Shown here piece by piece: positions 45,601 through 54,364 of a stretch of DNA of 64,000 nt. Under the pieces are notes generated by a model. The model did not search any database and was not told the origin of the DNA. It saw only the letters and a program-made list of their open reading frames with translations. This DNA comes from Ancylobacter sp. Lp-2 (lineage in GTDB: Bacteria > Pseudomonadota > Alphaproteobacteria > Rhizobiales > Xanthobacteraceae): contig NZ_JAJALI010000016.1 in NCBI RefSeq assembly GCF_020523795.1, forward strand, positions 20,486 to 84,485, read 5' to 3'. Position numbers and translations under genes: made by a program. The stretch's first letter is position 1; each line of letters begins with the position of its first letter.

Positions 45601-46566
45601 ATGGACGCCAAGCATCGCCCCAAATATCGGGCCTGCCTGCCGCTGGAGGCCGACAAGGTCTTCATCATGGACGGCGGGCTGGAGACCACGCTGATCTTCG
45701 AGCAGAACGTCGATCTGCCGCTGTTCGCGTCCTTCACCCTGCTCGACAGCGAGGAGGGCCGGGCCACCCTCGGCGGCTATTATGCGCGCTATGCGGCGCT
45801 CGCCCGCGATCACGGCGTCGGCTTCGTGCTGGAGACGCCGACCTGGCGCGCCAACGCCGATTGGGGCGCGCAGCTCGGCTTCGATGCCGCCCGGCTCGAC
45901 GCCCTCAACCGCCGGGCCATCGAGCTGGTGGCCGACATCCGCGACCGCTTCGAGACCGACGCCTCGCCCATGGTGCTCAACGGCGTCCTCGGGCCGCGCG
46001 GCGACGGCTACGAGGTCGGCCAGATGATGTCGACCGCCGACGCCGCCGACTATCACGCGCCGCAGGTCCGCAGCTTCGCGGCGAGCGCGGCGGATCTGGT
46101 CGGCGCCTTCACCCTCACCTATGCCGAGGAGGCGGCAGGCATCGCCCTGGCCGCCAGGGCCGCCGGCATCCCCTCGGTGATCTCCTTCACGGTCGAGACC
46201 GACGGGCGGCTGCCAAGTGGCCAGAGCCTGCGCGAGGCGATCGAGCAGGTCGACGCCGAGACCGATGCCGCGCCGGCCTTCTTCATGGTGAACTGCGCGC
46301 ATCCCCTGCATGTCGAGCCGGCGCTGGCCGGCGGCGGCGACTGGCTCGCCCGCATCCGCGGCTTCGAGGGTAACGCCTCTACGCTCAGCCATGCCGAGCT
46401 CAACGCCTCGCCGACGCTCGATCCCGGCGATCCCGTCGATTTCGGCCGGCGCTACCGCAGCCTGCGCGAACGGATGAAACAACTCACCGTGCTCGGCGGC
46501 TGCTGCGGCACCAGCTACGCCCATATCGAGCAGATCTGCCTCGCCTGCCTGCCGGAACAGGCGTGA
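45601..46566 (+). CDS. homocysteine S-methyltransferase family protein
   Basis: A 321-residue Pfam S-methyl_trans domain enzyme, transferring a methyl group to homocysteine or a related thiol. The three zinc cysteines are present: Cys232 in VNCAHP and Cys301-302 in LGGCCGTSYAHI. It is shorter than MetH and lacks cobalamin and folate domains, so it is likely a betaine-, S-methylmethionine- or SAM-dependent type, perhaps recycling homocysteine; the exact donor is not shown. RBS GGGGGAAG before 45601. Confidence 0.9.
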   Translation: MDAKHRPKYRACLPLEADKVFIMDGGLETTLIFEQNVDLPLFASFTLLDSEEGRATLGGYYARYAALARDHGVGFVLETPTWRANADWGAQLGFDAARLDALNRRAIELVADIRDRFETDASPMVLNGVLGPRGDGYEVGQMMSTADAADYHAPQVRSFAASAADLVGAFTLTYAEEAAGIALAARAAGIPSVISFTVETDGRLPSGQSLREAIEQVDAETDAAPAFFMVNCAHPLHVEPALAGGGDWLARIRGFEGNASTLSHAELNASPTLDPGDPVDFGRRYRSLRERMKQLTVLGGCCGTSYAHIEQICLACLPEQA

Positions 46567-46582
46567 GGCATCCCGGCGGGGA

Positions 46583-46617
46583 GCGTCACCGTACCGTCAC
46601 CACGACGTAACGTCACC
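46583..46617 (+). promoter_or_regulatory. possible Pho box (repeated CGTCACC)
   Basis: CGTCACC occurs at 46584, 46595 and 46611; the first two are 11 bp apart, the spacing of PhoB direct repeats, and GCGTCAC-CGTA-CCGTCAC resembles CTGTCAT-N4-CTGTCAT. It lies about 70 bp before a secreted phytase-like gene, which makes phosphate control plausible. Confidence 0.45.
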
Positions 46618-46685
46618 GACATGCTCGGGGCTCACAGGAGGGCCGTCGCGGCGCCCCCGCCGCTTGTCTTCCAGGAGCCCCATCC

Positions 46686-48053
46686 ATGAACCGCACCGAG
46701 ATCCGTGCGACCCTTCTCGCCGGCGCCGCGCTGGCGCTGGTCGCGCTGGCGCCGGCGGCGCACGCCGACCAGGCCTATCCCGCCACGCTCGCCGGCCATG
46801 CCGTGCTGCCGGCCGAGAGCTTCATCGAGATGCCCGCCGACGCCCCGGCGGATCTGAAGACCTCCGGCAAGTACACCACCGGCAAGCGCGTCGAGGCCAT
46901 CGGCACCGTGGAAGGCAAGTCGGGCGGCCGTCCCACCGGCGTGTCGGCGCCGTTCAAGGGCCAGCCGTTGCAGGGCCATTCCGGCATCAAGGTGATGCCG
47001 GACGGCTCGTTCTGGATCATCACCGACAACGGCATGGGCGCGAAGGCCAACAGCCCGGATTCGGCGCTGTACCTCAACCGCTACAAGATCGATTGGCAGA
47101 CCGGCCAGTTCGAGCGGCTGGAAACCGTCTTCCTCACCGACCCCGACAAGAAGGTGCCGTTCCGCATCGTCCACGAGGGCACCGAGAAGCGCTACCTCAC
47201 CGGTTCCGACTTCGATCCCGAGAGCTTCCAGATCATCGGCGACGACATCTGGATCGGCGAGGAATTCGGCCCCTACCTGATCCGCGCCGACAAGAGCGGC
47301 AAGGTGCTCGGCGTGTTCGAGACCGTGGCCGGCGAGACGCCGGTGCGCTCGCCCGACCACTACATGGTCACCTCCGCCGGCGCGCCGAACGCCACCGCCG
47401 AGTTCAACGCCCGCCGTTCCAAGGGCTATGAGGGCATGGCCTCGTCCAAGGACGGCAAGTTCCTCTACGCCCTGCTCGAAGGCCCGCTCTGGGATGCGGC
47501 GAAGAAGGACTGGCAGAAGACCGCCGAGGGCAAGGAATTCCTGCCGATCCTCGAATTCGACGTCGCCGGCCAGAAGTGGACCGGCCGCATGTGGCAGTAC
47601 CCGCTCGAGCAGAACGGCAACGCCATCGGCGACTTCAACATGATCGACGCCACCACCGGCCTGATCATCGAGCGCGACAATGGCGAAGGCACCGCCGACA
47701 AGGCCTGCGCCGCCGGCACCAAGGGCCCGGACTGCTTCCACGACCTCGCCAAGTTCAAGCGCATCTACAAGATCGAGCTGACCGACGCCAATGCCGGCGG
47801 GCTGGTGCGCAAGATCGGCCATATCGACCTGATGGCCATCGCCGACCCGGACAAGAAGTCGCGCAAGCCGCTCACCGACGGCAAGCTCGCCTTCCCGTTC
47901 TTCACCATCGAGGACGTGGATGTCGTCGACGCCACCCACATCGTGGTCGGCAACGACAACAACCTGCCCTTCTCCTCCTCGCGCGACCCGAAGAAGGCTG
48001 ACGATAACGAGCTGATCCTGCTCGAGGTCGGCGACTTCCTGAAGGCCAAGTGA
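46686..48053 (+). CDS. secreted esterase-like/phytase-type protein
   Basis: A 455-residue secreted protein with signal peptide ALALVALAPAAHA. It belongs to the family annotated as esterase-like activity of phytase: HSGIKVMPDGSFWIITDNGMG, DDIWIGEEFGPYLIRAD and KGYEGMASSKDGKFLYALLEGP are its hallmark beta-propeller blades. Family members act on phosphate esters or related compounds in the periplasm, but this activity is not proven for the domain. The start follows GGAGCC. A possible Pho box lies upstream; a triple stop-codon repeat and a bidirectional terminator follow it. Confidence 0.9.
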   Translation: MNRTEIRATLLAGAALALVALAPAAHADQAYPATLAGHAVLPAESFIEMPADAPADLKTSGKYTTGKRVEAIGTVEGKSGGRPTGVSAPFKGQPLQGHSGIKVMPDGSFWIITDNGMGAKANSPDSALYLNRYKIDWQTGQFERLETVFLTDPDKKVPFRIVHEGTEKRYLTGSDFDPESFQIIGDDIWIGEEFGPYLIRADKSGKVLGVFETVAGETPVRSPDHYMVTSAGAPNATAEFNARRSKGYEGMASSKDGKFLYALLEGPLWDAAKKDWQKTAEGKEFLPILEFDVAGQKWTGRMWQYPLEQNGNAIGDFNMIDATTGLIIERDNGEGTADKACAAGTKGPDCFHDLAKFKRIYKIELTDANAGGLVRKIGHIDLMAIADPDKKSRKPLTDGKLAFPFFTIEDVDVVDATHIVVGNDNNLPFSSSRDPKKADDNELILLEVGDFLKAK

Positions 48054-48089
48054 GCTGAGGCGAAGTGAGCTGAGGCTAGTGAGCTGAAG
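48048..48089. repeat. 14-15-bp repeat array over the phytase-like gene's stop
   Basis: AAGTGAGCTGAGGC (48048-48061), GAAGTGAGCTGAGGC (48062-48076) and TAGTGAGCTGAAG (48077-48089) follow each other directly. The first contains the stop codon TGA. Confidence 0.85.
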
Positions 48090-48115
48090 GTCACATGAGC
48101 CGCGAGGCGTGGCGG

Positions 48116-48140
48116 GTCCGGCCGGGCCTCCCGGCCGGAC
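48116..48140. terminator. bidirectional hairpin between the phytase-like and EamA genes
   Basis: GTCCGGCCGGG-CCT-CCCGGCCGGAC is a perfect 11-bp palindrome with a 3-nt loop between convergent genes. No strong T run, so the structure may act together with Rho. Confidence 0.65.
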
Positions 48141-48145
48141 ATCTC

Positions 48146-49012
48146 CTATTCGGCGGCGTCCGGCAGCGTCGGCGTCGGCTTGCGCAGGATGAGCGCGACG
48201 CCCACCACCATGATCAGCGCGCCGATCATCTTCACCGGCGAGGGATCGTCGCCGATCAGCACGATGCCGAACAGCACGGTGAGCAGCGGGTTGAGCATCG
48301 AATAGGGCACGACGGCATTGATCGAGTGCCGCTGCAGCAGCCAGTACCAGATGCCGTAGCCGATGATCGAGGACCCCACCGCGCTGTAGACCACCGAGAA
48401 CCAGCCGTTCCAGCCGGCGGTCGCCAGCATGCCCCAGTGATCGACCTCGAAGATCCACGAGGCCAGCAGCAGCTGCGGGATCGAGAACAGCGACGACCAG
48501 CCCATCATCGCCATCGGGCGGATGCCTTCCACCTGCTTGACGATCAGGTTGGTCACCGCCCAGCCGCTGGCGCTGAGCAGCAGCAGCGTGAGCGCATAGG
48601 GCGGCGGCAGCGTCGGGCCGGCCGCCAGCACCAATATGCCGGCCACCGAGATGAGAAGGCCGGCGGTGCGCGCCCATCCGAGCGGCTCGCGCAGCAGCAG
48701 GCAGGCAAGCACGGTGGCGATCGGCGCCCCGAGTTGCAGGACGACGGCGCTGGTGCCGGCCTCGGCATGTTCCAGCGCGGTGAACAGCAGCCCGAAATGC
48801 AGCGTGCCGAAGGTGAAGGACACCAGGAGCACGCCGGGCAGTTGCTTCCGTGTGATGCGGGTGAAGGGCACCAGCAGCGCCGAGACCATGACGAAGCGCA
48901 GCGCCGTCATCAGCATGGGCGGGATCTCCGCGACCCCGAGCTTGATGACGATCATGTTGAGCGCCCACAAGCAGACCACGGAGAGGGCGAGCAGCTTGTC
49001 GCGGAACGGCAT
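48146..49012 (-). CDS. EamA (DMT) family transporter
   Basis: A 288-residue ten-helix drug/metabolite exporter made of two EamA repeats. Helices include LLALSVVCLWALNMIVIKLG, ALRFVMVSALLVPFT, AVVLQLGAPIATVLACLLLREPLG, and the second repeat with GSSIIGYGIWYWLLQRHSINAVVPYSMLNPLLTVLFGIV. Substrate unknown; related proteins export amino acids or metabolites. The start at 49012 is at the first helix; upstream in-frame ATGs give basic, non-conserved sequence. Divergent from the esterase gene. Confidence 0.9.
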   Translation of the reverse strand: MPFRDKLLALSVVCLWALNMIVIKLGVAEIPPMLMTALRFVMVSALLVPFTRITRKQLPGVLLVSFTFGTLHFGLLFTALEHAEAGTSAVVLQLGAPIATVLACLLLREPLGWARTAGLLISVAGILVLAAGPTLPPPYALTLLLLSASGWAVTNLIVKQVEGIRPMAMMGWSSLFSIPQLLLASWIFEVDHWGMLATAGWNGWFSVVYSAVGSSIIGYGIWYWLLQRHSINAVVPYSMLNPLLTVLFGIVLIGDDPSPVKMIGALIMVVGVALILRKPTPTLPDAAE

Positions 49013-49256
49013 TGCAGACCAATAAGGGGAAGACGCGATCCGGCGGCGGAACGCAAGCCGCCGGACGATTCGGCGCATGCCGGTCCGGCAGGGTGGGACA
49101 TATCCCCCGCGGACGGCGAAGCAAAGACCCACGGCCCCATGCCTGCCCTGCGATGCAGGCATGGCCGGTTAAGGAATGGTAGGAATCGGCGCGCCCGGCA
49201 GAGCATCGAGGACCGGCGCGGCGCCCTGCCGTCTTGCCTCCGGCGGGCGCCGCATT

Positions 49257-49964
49257 ATGGTGCGCGCCATGCTCGACCTTTCCCTCCTCGGCCGCCTCCA
49301 GTTCCAGCACACCGCACCGACCAAGCCGCCGCTGCCGCCCGGCCGGCACGATCTCGGCCTGTTCGACGAGCGCGACTACGTGCTGGTCGTTCCCGAGGGC
49401 ATCGACCCGTCGCGGCCGACGCCGTTCATGTCGCTGTTCCATGGCGGCGGCGGCAGCGCCGAGAAGATCCTGCCGATCATGCGCCGGCATGCCGAGGAGC
49501 GCGGCTTCCTGCTTCTCGTGCCGCAGTCGCTGTTCCCCACCTGGGATATCGTCATCGCCGGCAACGGGCCGGATCGCGAGCGGCTGGACATCGGCTTTGC
49601 CGAAGTGGCCTCGCGCTTCACCCTCGACCCCACGCATTTCGCCTTTGCCGGCCATTCCGACGGCGGCAGCTATTCGCTGTCCACCGGCCTGTCGAACGGG
49701 CAGCTCGTCACCCACATCCTCGGCATGTCCGCCGGCTTCATGACGGTGCTGGCGCAGGAGGGCGAGCCGAAGGTGTTCATTGCCCACGGCCAGAACGACA
49801 CCCAGACGCCGATCCGCACCGCCGGCCGCTCGCACGCCGCCAAGCTGCGGGCGGCGGGCTACGACCTCACCTATGTCGAGCATGACGGCCCGCACGCCTC
49901 GCAGCCGCCCATGGTGCAGCTCGGCGTCGACTGGTTCCTCGCCGACCTCGCTGAGCCGGCCTGA
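49257..49964 (+). CDS. alpha/beta hydrolase, LpqC/PHB-depolymerase-like esterase
   Basis: A 235-residue alpha/beta hydrolase. The nucleophile elbow is FAGHSDGGSYS (Gly-x-Ser-x-Gly), the oxyanion region LFHGGGGSAEKILP, and a late acid/His region AHGQNDTQTP...VEHDGPHASQPP. It resembles carboxylesterases and poly(3-hydroxybutyrate) depolymerase-like enzymes; no signal peptide, so cytoplasmic. ATG at 49257; another at 49269 is an alternative. It ends just before the hairpin shared with fdh. Confidence 0.88.
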   Translation: MVRAMLDLSLLGRLQFQHTAPTKPPLPPGRHDLGLFDERDYVLVVPEGIDPSRPTPFMSLFHGGGGSAEKILPIMRRHAEERGFLLLVPQSLFPTWDIVIAGNGPDRERLDIGFAEVASRFTLDPTHFAFAGHSDGGSYSLSTGLSNGQLVTHILGMSAGFMTVLAQEGEPKVFIAHGQNDTQTPIRTAGRSHAAKLRAAGYDLTYVEHDGPHASQPPMVQLGVDWFLADLAEPA

Positions 49965-49967
49965 ACG

Positions 49968-49998
49968 AAAAACGCGCCCGCTCATGGGAGCGGGCGCG
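49968..49998 (-). terminator. intrinsic terminator for the formate dehydrogenase gene
   Basis: CGCGCCCGCTC and GAGCGGGCGCG form an 11-bp GC stem at 49973-49998; on the minus strand a run of five T follows. It also lies right after the convergent esterase gene. Confidence 0.8.
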
Positions 49999-50112
49999 CA
50001 AGTTCTCCGAGTACGCACGGTTGCGTGGGTCAGGGCCGCCGAGGCGCGGCCCCTCGGGAACGGGGTGCGGATGCCGCGCAGACGGCGCCCGCACCCCGAG
50101 GTCGAAAGGCGA

Positions 50113-51318
50113 TCAGCCCGCCTTCTTGAACTTCGCGGCCTCTTCCGAACCGCCGGTGGCATTGCCCTTGGAGTAGGAATGCGCGCCGACGCCGGCGAGG
50201 TTGCCGCCCTGCACGATCAGGTACTCGTCGCGGATCGGACGACCCTCGAAGAAGCACTCCAGGATCTCGCGCGTGCCCGCCGCATAGCGGGTCTGGGCGG
50301 TGAGCGAGGTGCCCGACATGTGCGGGGTCATGCCGTTCCAGGCCATGGTGCGCCAGGGATGGTCGGCCGGCGCCGGCTGCGGGAACCACACGTCGCCCGC
50401 ATAGCCGGCGAGCTGGCCGTTCTCCAGCGCGCGGGCGATGGCATCGCGGTCGCAGAGCTTGCCGCGCGCGGTGTTGACGATATAGGCGCCGCGCTTGAAC
50501 AGCTTCAGCGTCTCGTCATTGACCATGTGCTCGGTCTCGGGATGCAGCGGGCAGTTGAGCGTCACCACATCGCAATGCGGGTACATGTCGGCCGGCGTGT
50601 CGTGCCAGGTGAGGTTCAGCTCCTTCTCCACCGACTCCGGCAGGCGGTGACGGTCGGTGTAGTGCAGCTTCACGTCGAAGGGCGCGAGGCGGCGCAGCAC
50701 CGCGAGGCCGATGCGGCCGGCGGCGACGGTGCCGACGCTCATCGCTTCGAGGTCGTAGGAGTGCTTCACGCAGTCGGCGATGTTCCAGCCGCCCTTGCGC
50801 GCCCAGTCATGCGCCGGGAGATAGTTGCGCACCAGGCCGAGGATCATCATCACCACGTGCTCGGCGACGCTGATCGAGTTGCAGTAGGTGACTTCCGCGA
50901 CCGTGATGTTGCGGTCGATGGCCGACTGCAGGTCGACATGGTCGGAGCCGATGCCGGCGGTCAGCGCCAGCTTCAGGTTCTTCGCCTTGGCGATGCGCTC
51001 GGGGGTGAGGTAGGCCGGCCAGAACGGCTGGGAGATGACGATGTCGGCGTCGACGAGTTCCTTCTCGAACACCGAATCCGGACCGTCCTTGTCGGAGGTC
51101 ACCACCAGCGTGTGGCCGTTCGCCTCGAGGTATTTGCGCAGGCCGAGCTCGCCGGAAACGGAGCCGAGCATGGTGCCGGGGGTGAAGTCGATCGCCTTCG
51201 GCGTCGGCAGGGTCTGGCCGCCCGGATAGTGGTCGATCTTCGGCAGGTCGTCGCGTGCATAGGTCTTGGGATAGCCGTCGATCGGATCGTCGTACAGCAC
51301 GCACAGAACCTTGGCCAT
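50113..51318 (-). CDS. fdh: NAD-dependent formate dehydrogenase
   Basis: A 401-residue 2-hydroxyacid-dehydrogenase-fold enzyme oxidising formate to CO2 with NAD+, the last step of methanol or one-carbon oxidation in methylotrophs. The NAD site is in MSVGTVAAGRIGLAVLRRLAP, with KDGPDSVFEKELVDADIVISQPFWPAYLT and LKLALTAGIGSDHVDLQSA the formate-dehydrogenase-specific parts. The catalytic region shows NTARGKLCDRDAI and, for the conserved Gln/His pair, YAGDVWFPQPAPADHPWR. Length and sequence match the metal-free, cofactor-free enzymes of Ancylobacter, Starkeya and Paracoccus. A long leader precedes it, then a LysR gene in the same direction. Confidence 0.95.
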   Translation of the reverse strand: MAKVLCVLYDDPIDGYPKTYARDDLPKIDHYPGGQTLPTPKAIDFTPGTMLGSVSGELGLRKYLEANGHTLVVTSDKDGPDSVFEKELVDADIVISQPFWPAYLTPERIAKAKNLKLALTAGIGSDHVDLQSAIDRNITVAEVTYCNSISVAEHVVMMILGLVRNYLPAHDWARKGGWNIADCVKHSYDLEAMSVGTVAAGRIGLAVLRRLAPFDVKLHYTDRHRLPESVEKELNLTWHDTPADMYPHCDVVTLNCPLHPETEHMVNDETLKLFKRGAYIVNTARGKLCDRDAIARALENGQLAGYAGDVWFPQPAPADHPWRTMAWNGMTPHMSGTSLTAQTRYAAGTREILECFFEGRPIRDEYLIVQGGNLAGVGAHSYSKGNATGGSEEAAKFKKAG

Positions 51319-51540
51319 GTCGGTATCTCCTCCTGTTGGTCCCCGCGGACCGTTGGGGTAAGCGGAGGCGTTCCCGCCGCGTGCGCGGCCGGCCGAAAAG
51401 CTTCGGTGCCTGTCCTGATCCGAACCGCCCGCCCTGTTCCGGGTCTCTGCCCGGCAGGGTGGAGCCTTCGGGTCTCCTCCGCGTCGACGCGGGCCGGGAA
51501 CTCCTTGCCCCGCTTCGCCGTCGACGTTGTGAGAGTGCGC
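51319..51540 (-). promoter_or_regulatory. stem-rich formate dehydrogenase leader
   Basis: Between the fdh start and about 51540 the minus strand can form a series of GC hairpins: GGAG-N9-CTCC; CCCTG-CCGGG-loop-CCCGG-AA-CAGGG; CCGAA-GCTT-TTCGG; GCCGCG-CA-CGCGGC; and GGTCC-N3-GGGACC just before the GGAGGAG ribosome site. A coding leader peptide is not obvious. I do not recognise a known riboswitch class; a regulatory RNA is inferred. Confidence 0.45.
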
Positions 51541-51588
51541 CCGAGCCCCTCGCGCTTCAAATCGAAAGGGGTGAACAATTGATAGATA

Positions 51589-51615
51589 GCGCAAATCAAA
51601 GATCAGCGTTTGCGC
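51589..51615. promoter_or_regulatory. inverted repeat, candidate LysR site
   Basis: GCGCAAA (51589-51595) and TTTGCGC (51609-51615) are perfect 7-bp arms 13 bp apart, in an AT-rich block with TTGATAGATAG. It lies between the end of the LysR gene and the fdh leader, where an activator of fdh would bind. Confidence 0.5.
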
Positions 51616-51623
51616 GAAATTTT

Positions 51624-52514
51624 CTAATCAAACTTTCCGCCCGAGCGGGCCAGCTTCAGCACCGCGGCTGCCACCGGCGGCAGCGGATCGCGGTCGGAGA
51701 CGACGAGGCCGACCGGCTGCACATGCTCGGGCTCGACCAGCGGCACCGCGACGAGATCGCCCCCCTCCCCCAGCCCGGCGAAGCTCGCCGAGGGCACGAT
51801 GCTGCCCCAGGGCCCGCGCCGGACGAAGGCCCAGATGCCCATGAAGGAATTGGTCTCGATCTCCGGCTGCGAGGCGAGGCCGAGCTCGGCCAGCACCTGG
51901 TCGATGATGCGGCGGTTCTGCATGTCGGGGGTGAGCAGGCACAGCGGCTCTGCCGCCGCCTGCGCCCAGCCGATCGAGCGGCGGCGCGCGATCTTCTCGG
52001 TGGCGCGGGTGACGAAGACATAGCGCTCGGCATAGAGGTCGACCCGCCGCACCCGGCTCAGCGGCTCGTTCTCCAGATAGGTGATGCCGGCATCGAGTTC
52101 GAGCTCGTCGAGCCCGCGCTGGATCTGCGCCGAGCTCAGCGACAGCATCTGCACCTTCACGCCGGGATGCCGGGTGCGGAACGGCGCCAGCAGCGCCGGC
52201 GCGGCGGCGGTGACCGAGGGAATCGCCCCCACGCGCAGCGTGCCGGACAGCCGGCCCACCGCGTCGGTCTTTTCCTGCCTGAGACTGTCGTAATCGGCGA
52301 CGATCTGCCTGGCCCAGCCCAGCACCCGCTCGCCCTGCTCGGTGAAGCCGATGAAGCGGTGGCCGCGCACCACCAGCGGCAGGCCGAGTTCCTCCTCCAG
52401 CTTGCGCAGGCCGGCCGACAGCGTCGGCTGCGACACGTTGCAGGCATCGGCGGCGCGGGCGAAGTGCTTCTCGCGGGCCAGCGCCACCAGATAGTGCATC
52501 TGCCGGACGAACAT
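51624..52514 (-). CDS. LysR family transcriptional regulator
   Basis: A 296-residue LysR regulator. The helix-turn-helix is at about residues 14-55 (FARAADACNVSQPTLSAGLRKLEEELGLPLVVR), followed by a two-lobed effector domain. The start at 52514 (MFVRQMHYLVAL) is the normal N-terminus; the open frame upstream is a shadow. It has the same orientation as fdh and is 305 bp upstream of it, so it is a likely fdh regulator, perhaps responding to formate or another one-carbon signal. That is context only. Confidence 0.9.
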   Translation of the reverse strand: MFVRQMHYLVALAREKHFARAADACNVSQPTLSAGLRKLEEELGLPLVVRGHRFIGFTEQGERVLGWARQIVADYDSLRQEKTDAVGRLSGTLRVGAIPSVTAAAPALLAPFRTRHPGVKVQMLSLSSAQIQRGLDELELDAGITYLENEPLSRVRRVDLYAERYVFVTRATEKIARRRSIGWAQAAAEPLCLLTPDMQNRRIIDQVLAELGLASQPEIETNSFMGIWAFVRRGPWGSIVPSASFAGLGEGGDLVAVPLVEPEHVQPVGLVVSDRDPLPPVAAAVLKLARSGGKFD

Positions 52515-52623
52515 GGTGGCGCTCCCTGCGGCACCCGACGGTCGGGCGCCCCATCGATAGAAAAGCGCTCTCGATTCGAGAAGATCAATACGATCTTCTC
52601 TATCGCCCCATCCCCGACTCGCC

Positions 52624-53526
52624 TCATCCGGCGACGTATGCCGCCTTCGCATAGGCGCGCAGGCGCCGGCCGAACGCCCCGGGCCGTTCGGCGAACAGAC
52701 AGGCCTGCCGGCGCAGCGCGCCCGCCACGAGCTTCTTCTGCCGGGCCCGGGCCTGCTTCAGCACGGCGGCGCGCCAGCCGGTCTCCACCGGCCCGTCGGC
52801 CCGCACGGCCGCGATCAGCACGGCGAGGTCGTGATGGTGACCGAGCTTGTCCCGCAGCTTCTGCAGTTCCTTGACCCAGCGCTTGCCGAGCGCCGGCCAG
52901 TAGGGCGTCAGCAGTTCCATCTGGTAGCGATGGGCGATCACCGCCTTGCGGAACTCGTGAAGCTGCTCGTCGTCAGTGACGTCGACCACACGGCCCCGCC
53001 GGCGCGCCCGCTCGTAATCGGCAGTGATGGCGGCGACCACCACCTTGGGGCTGGCCTGCCCGGCCATCCCCGCCACGGCGTGGCCGCCCCTGGCGACCAG
53101 CGCGCTCATGCCGGCGCGAAGCGCGGGCGGAAAGTCATCCTCCGGTGGCGCGGCCTTGTCCGTCAACGCATGGCTGGCAGCCCGCCGGGCTTGCGGGCTG
53201 AGGCGCCCCCTCTGCGCCAGCAGGTCCAACGTCTCGCGCATCACCACCGTCTCCCGCGCGCCGGCAAGCGCCCGCGCGGCGGTACGCAGCTCGGTGCGCA
53301 GGGCTTGGGCGTCCGCGCGGCCGCTGCCGCGCACCAGCCGCAGCAGCCCCCGCAATTGCTTGAAAGCCTTGCGCAGGTCGTGCACCCCTTCAGCCGAATC
53401 CTCATGGTCGATCGCCCGGTCCGCCGCGCGGAGCGCGGCCCTCAGCGCGCGGACCAACGGGCCGGAAGTGGTGATGGCCTTATGAGAAACCGGCGGCACG
53501 GCATCTTCGTCCAGATGTGTGCACAT
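52624..53526 (-). CDS. CHAD domain protein
   Basis: A 300-residue helical CHAD protein, with conserved histidines in EGVHDLRKAFKQLRGLLRL, EFRKAVIAHRYQMELL and KLGHHHDLAVLI. CHAD proteins bind inorganic polyphosphate through these basic, His-rich helices and often partner CYTH phosphatases; no CYTH domain or polyphosphate gene is present here. Cytoplasmic. It ends 110 bp upstream of the LysR gene. It lies just before the tRNA-fMet gene on the other strand. Confidence 0.9.
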   Translation of the reverse strand: MCTHLDEDAVPPVSHKAITTSGPLVRALRAALRAADRAIDHEDSAEGVHDLRKAFKQLRGLLRLVRGSGRADAQALRTELRTAARALAGARETVVMRETLDLLAQRGRLSPQARRAASHALTDKAAPPEDDFPPALRAGMSALVARGGHAVAGMAGQASPKVVVAAITADYERARRRGRVVDVTDDEQLHEFRKAVIAHRYQMELLTPYWPALGKRWVKELQKLRDKLGHHHDLAVLIAAVRADGPVETGWRAAVLKQARARQKKLVAGALRRQACLFAERPGAFGRRLRAYAKAAYVAG

Positions 53527-53678
53527 GAGAATTTCCCTATTCTCTTCAAGCTATTATGCAGGAAATCCCCAGAAAAAGCGACAATTGGACGACAAAATTT
53601 CACCCCTACCCCTTTCAATTGCGGATCGGGATTGCTAGATACCCGCCGTCGCCGACGACATGTCGCGCCGACCACTGA

Positions 53679-53755
<77 letters not shown>

Positions 53756-53758
53756 AAA

Positions 53759-53808
53759 TCTGATAGAAATATCAGAACATTGAGAAAGCCGCCGCAAGGC
53801 GGCTTTTT
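53759..53808 (+). terminator. hairpin and intrinsic terminator after tRNA-fMet
   Basis: TCTGATA-GAAA-TATCAGA (53759-53776) is a perfect hairpin with a tetraloop directly after CCA. AAAGCCGCC-GCAA-GGCGGCTTTTT (53785-53808) is a canonical terminator. Confidence 0.9.
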
Positions 53809-53884
53809 CTTTTCTACCGAATCTGTCGCCACCGAGTCGCCACGGCGAGGGGTAAAACAGGGTATCGTAGGGAATCGCCCCGTC

Positions 53885-54364
53885 TCACTTCCCGGCCAGC
53901 TTTTGCCATGTACCCGACGCGGCAAACCGGCGGATTAGATCGCCGAGCTCCGGCTCGTCGACGAGCAAGGCCGCGCCCTCGGCCTGAAACCAGCGCTGAA
54001 CGCGCTCGTGTCGCTCGGGCCAGTCAGCCAACTGGCGGGTCACCACCAACGGGAACACGTCCACCCGGATCAAGGCGAAGTGCTCCGCCATCCGCTTCCA
54101 GTAGCTGTAGCGGCCAATGGGCTTCCGCCCGATCTCCCCGATCACCCCGGCTTCCTGCCGGGCCTCGACCTGGGCTGATTTCCAATCCTTGTGGTTCTTG
54201 ATCGGCCAGCCCTTGGGAATGATGGCCCGGTGCGTGTCGCGGGATGTGAGCAGCAGGATCTCCAGCTGCCCCTCCGGCGATACCTGAAACGGCAGCGCAG
54301 CGATCTGCTCCAGCGGTCGCCCGCTGGCTGCCAGCTTCGCGAGCTTCTTTTTCTTCTTCGCCAT
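53885..54364 (-). CDS. NUDIX-like hydrolase, degenerate Nudix box
   Basis: A 159-residue protein of the alphaproteobacterial NUDIX type, with a Lys-rich N-terminus (MAKKKKKLAKLAASG). The Nudix box region runs PKGWP then through ARQEAGV at about residues 52-74; the consensus REUxEExGU reads VEARQEAGV here, so one catalytic Glu is Gln and the Arg is Val. Relatives hydrolyse diphospho-inositol-like or nucleotide substrates. Activity may be lost. First leftward gene after the tRNA, in the accessory region. Confidence 0.75.
   Translation of the reverse strand: MAKKKKKLAKLAASGRPLEQIAALPFQVSPEGQLEILLLTSRDTHRAIIPKGWPIKNHKDWKSAQVEARQEAGVIGEIGRKPIGRYSYWKRMAEHFALIRVDVFPLVVTRQLADWPERHERVQRWFQAEGAALLVDEPELGDLIRRFAASGTWQKLAGK

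Noticed and set aside
46632..50162. Very long leftward open frame (over 1100 codons)
   Set aside because: It is the opposite-strand shadow of the phytase-like, EamA and hydrolase genes; low-complexity Arg/Gly/His sequence with no domain.
51319..51540. Glycine or THF riboswitch in the fdh leader
   Set aside because: CCGAAGG-like pieces occur but the rest of the known core is not present; kept only as an unclassified structured leader.
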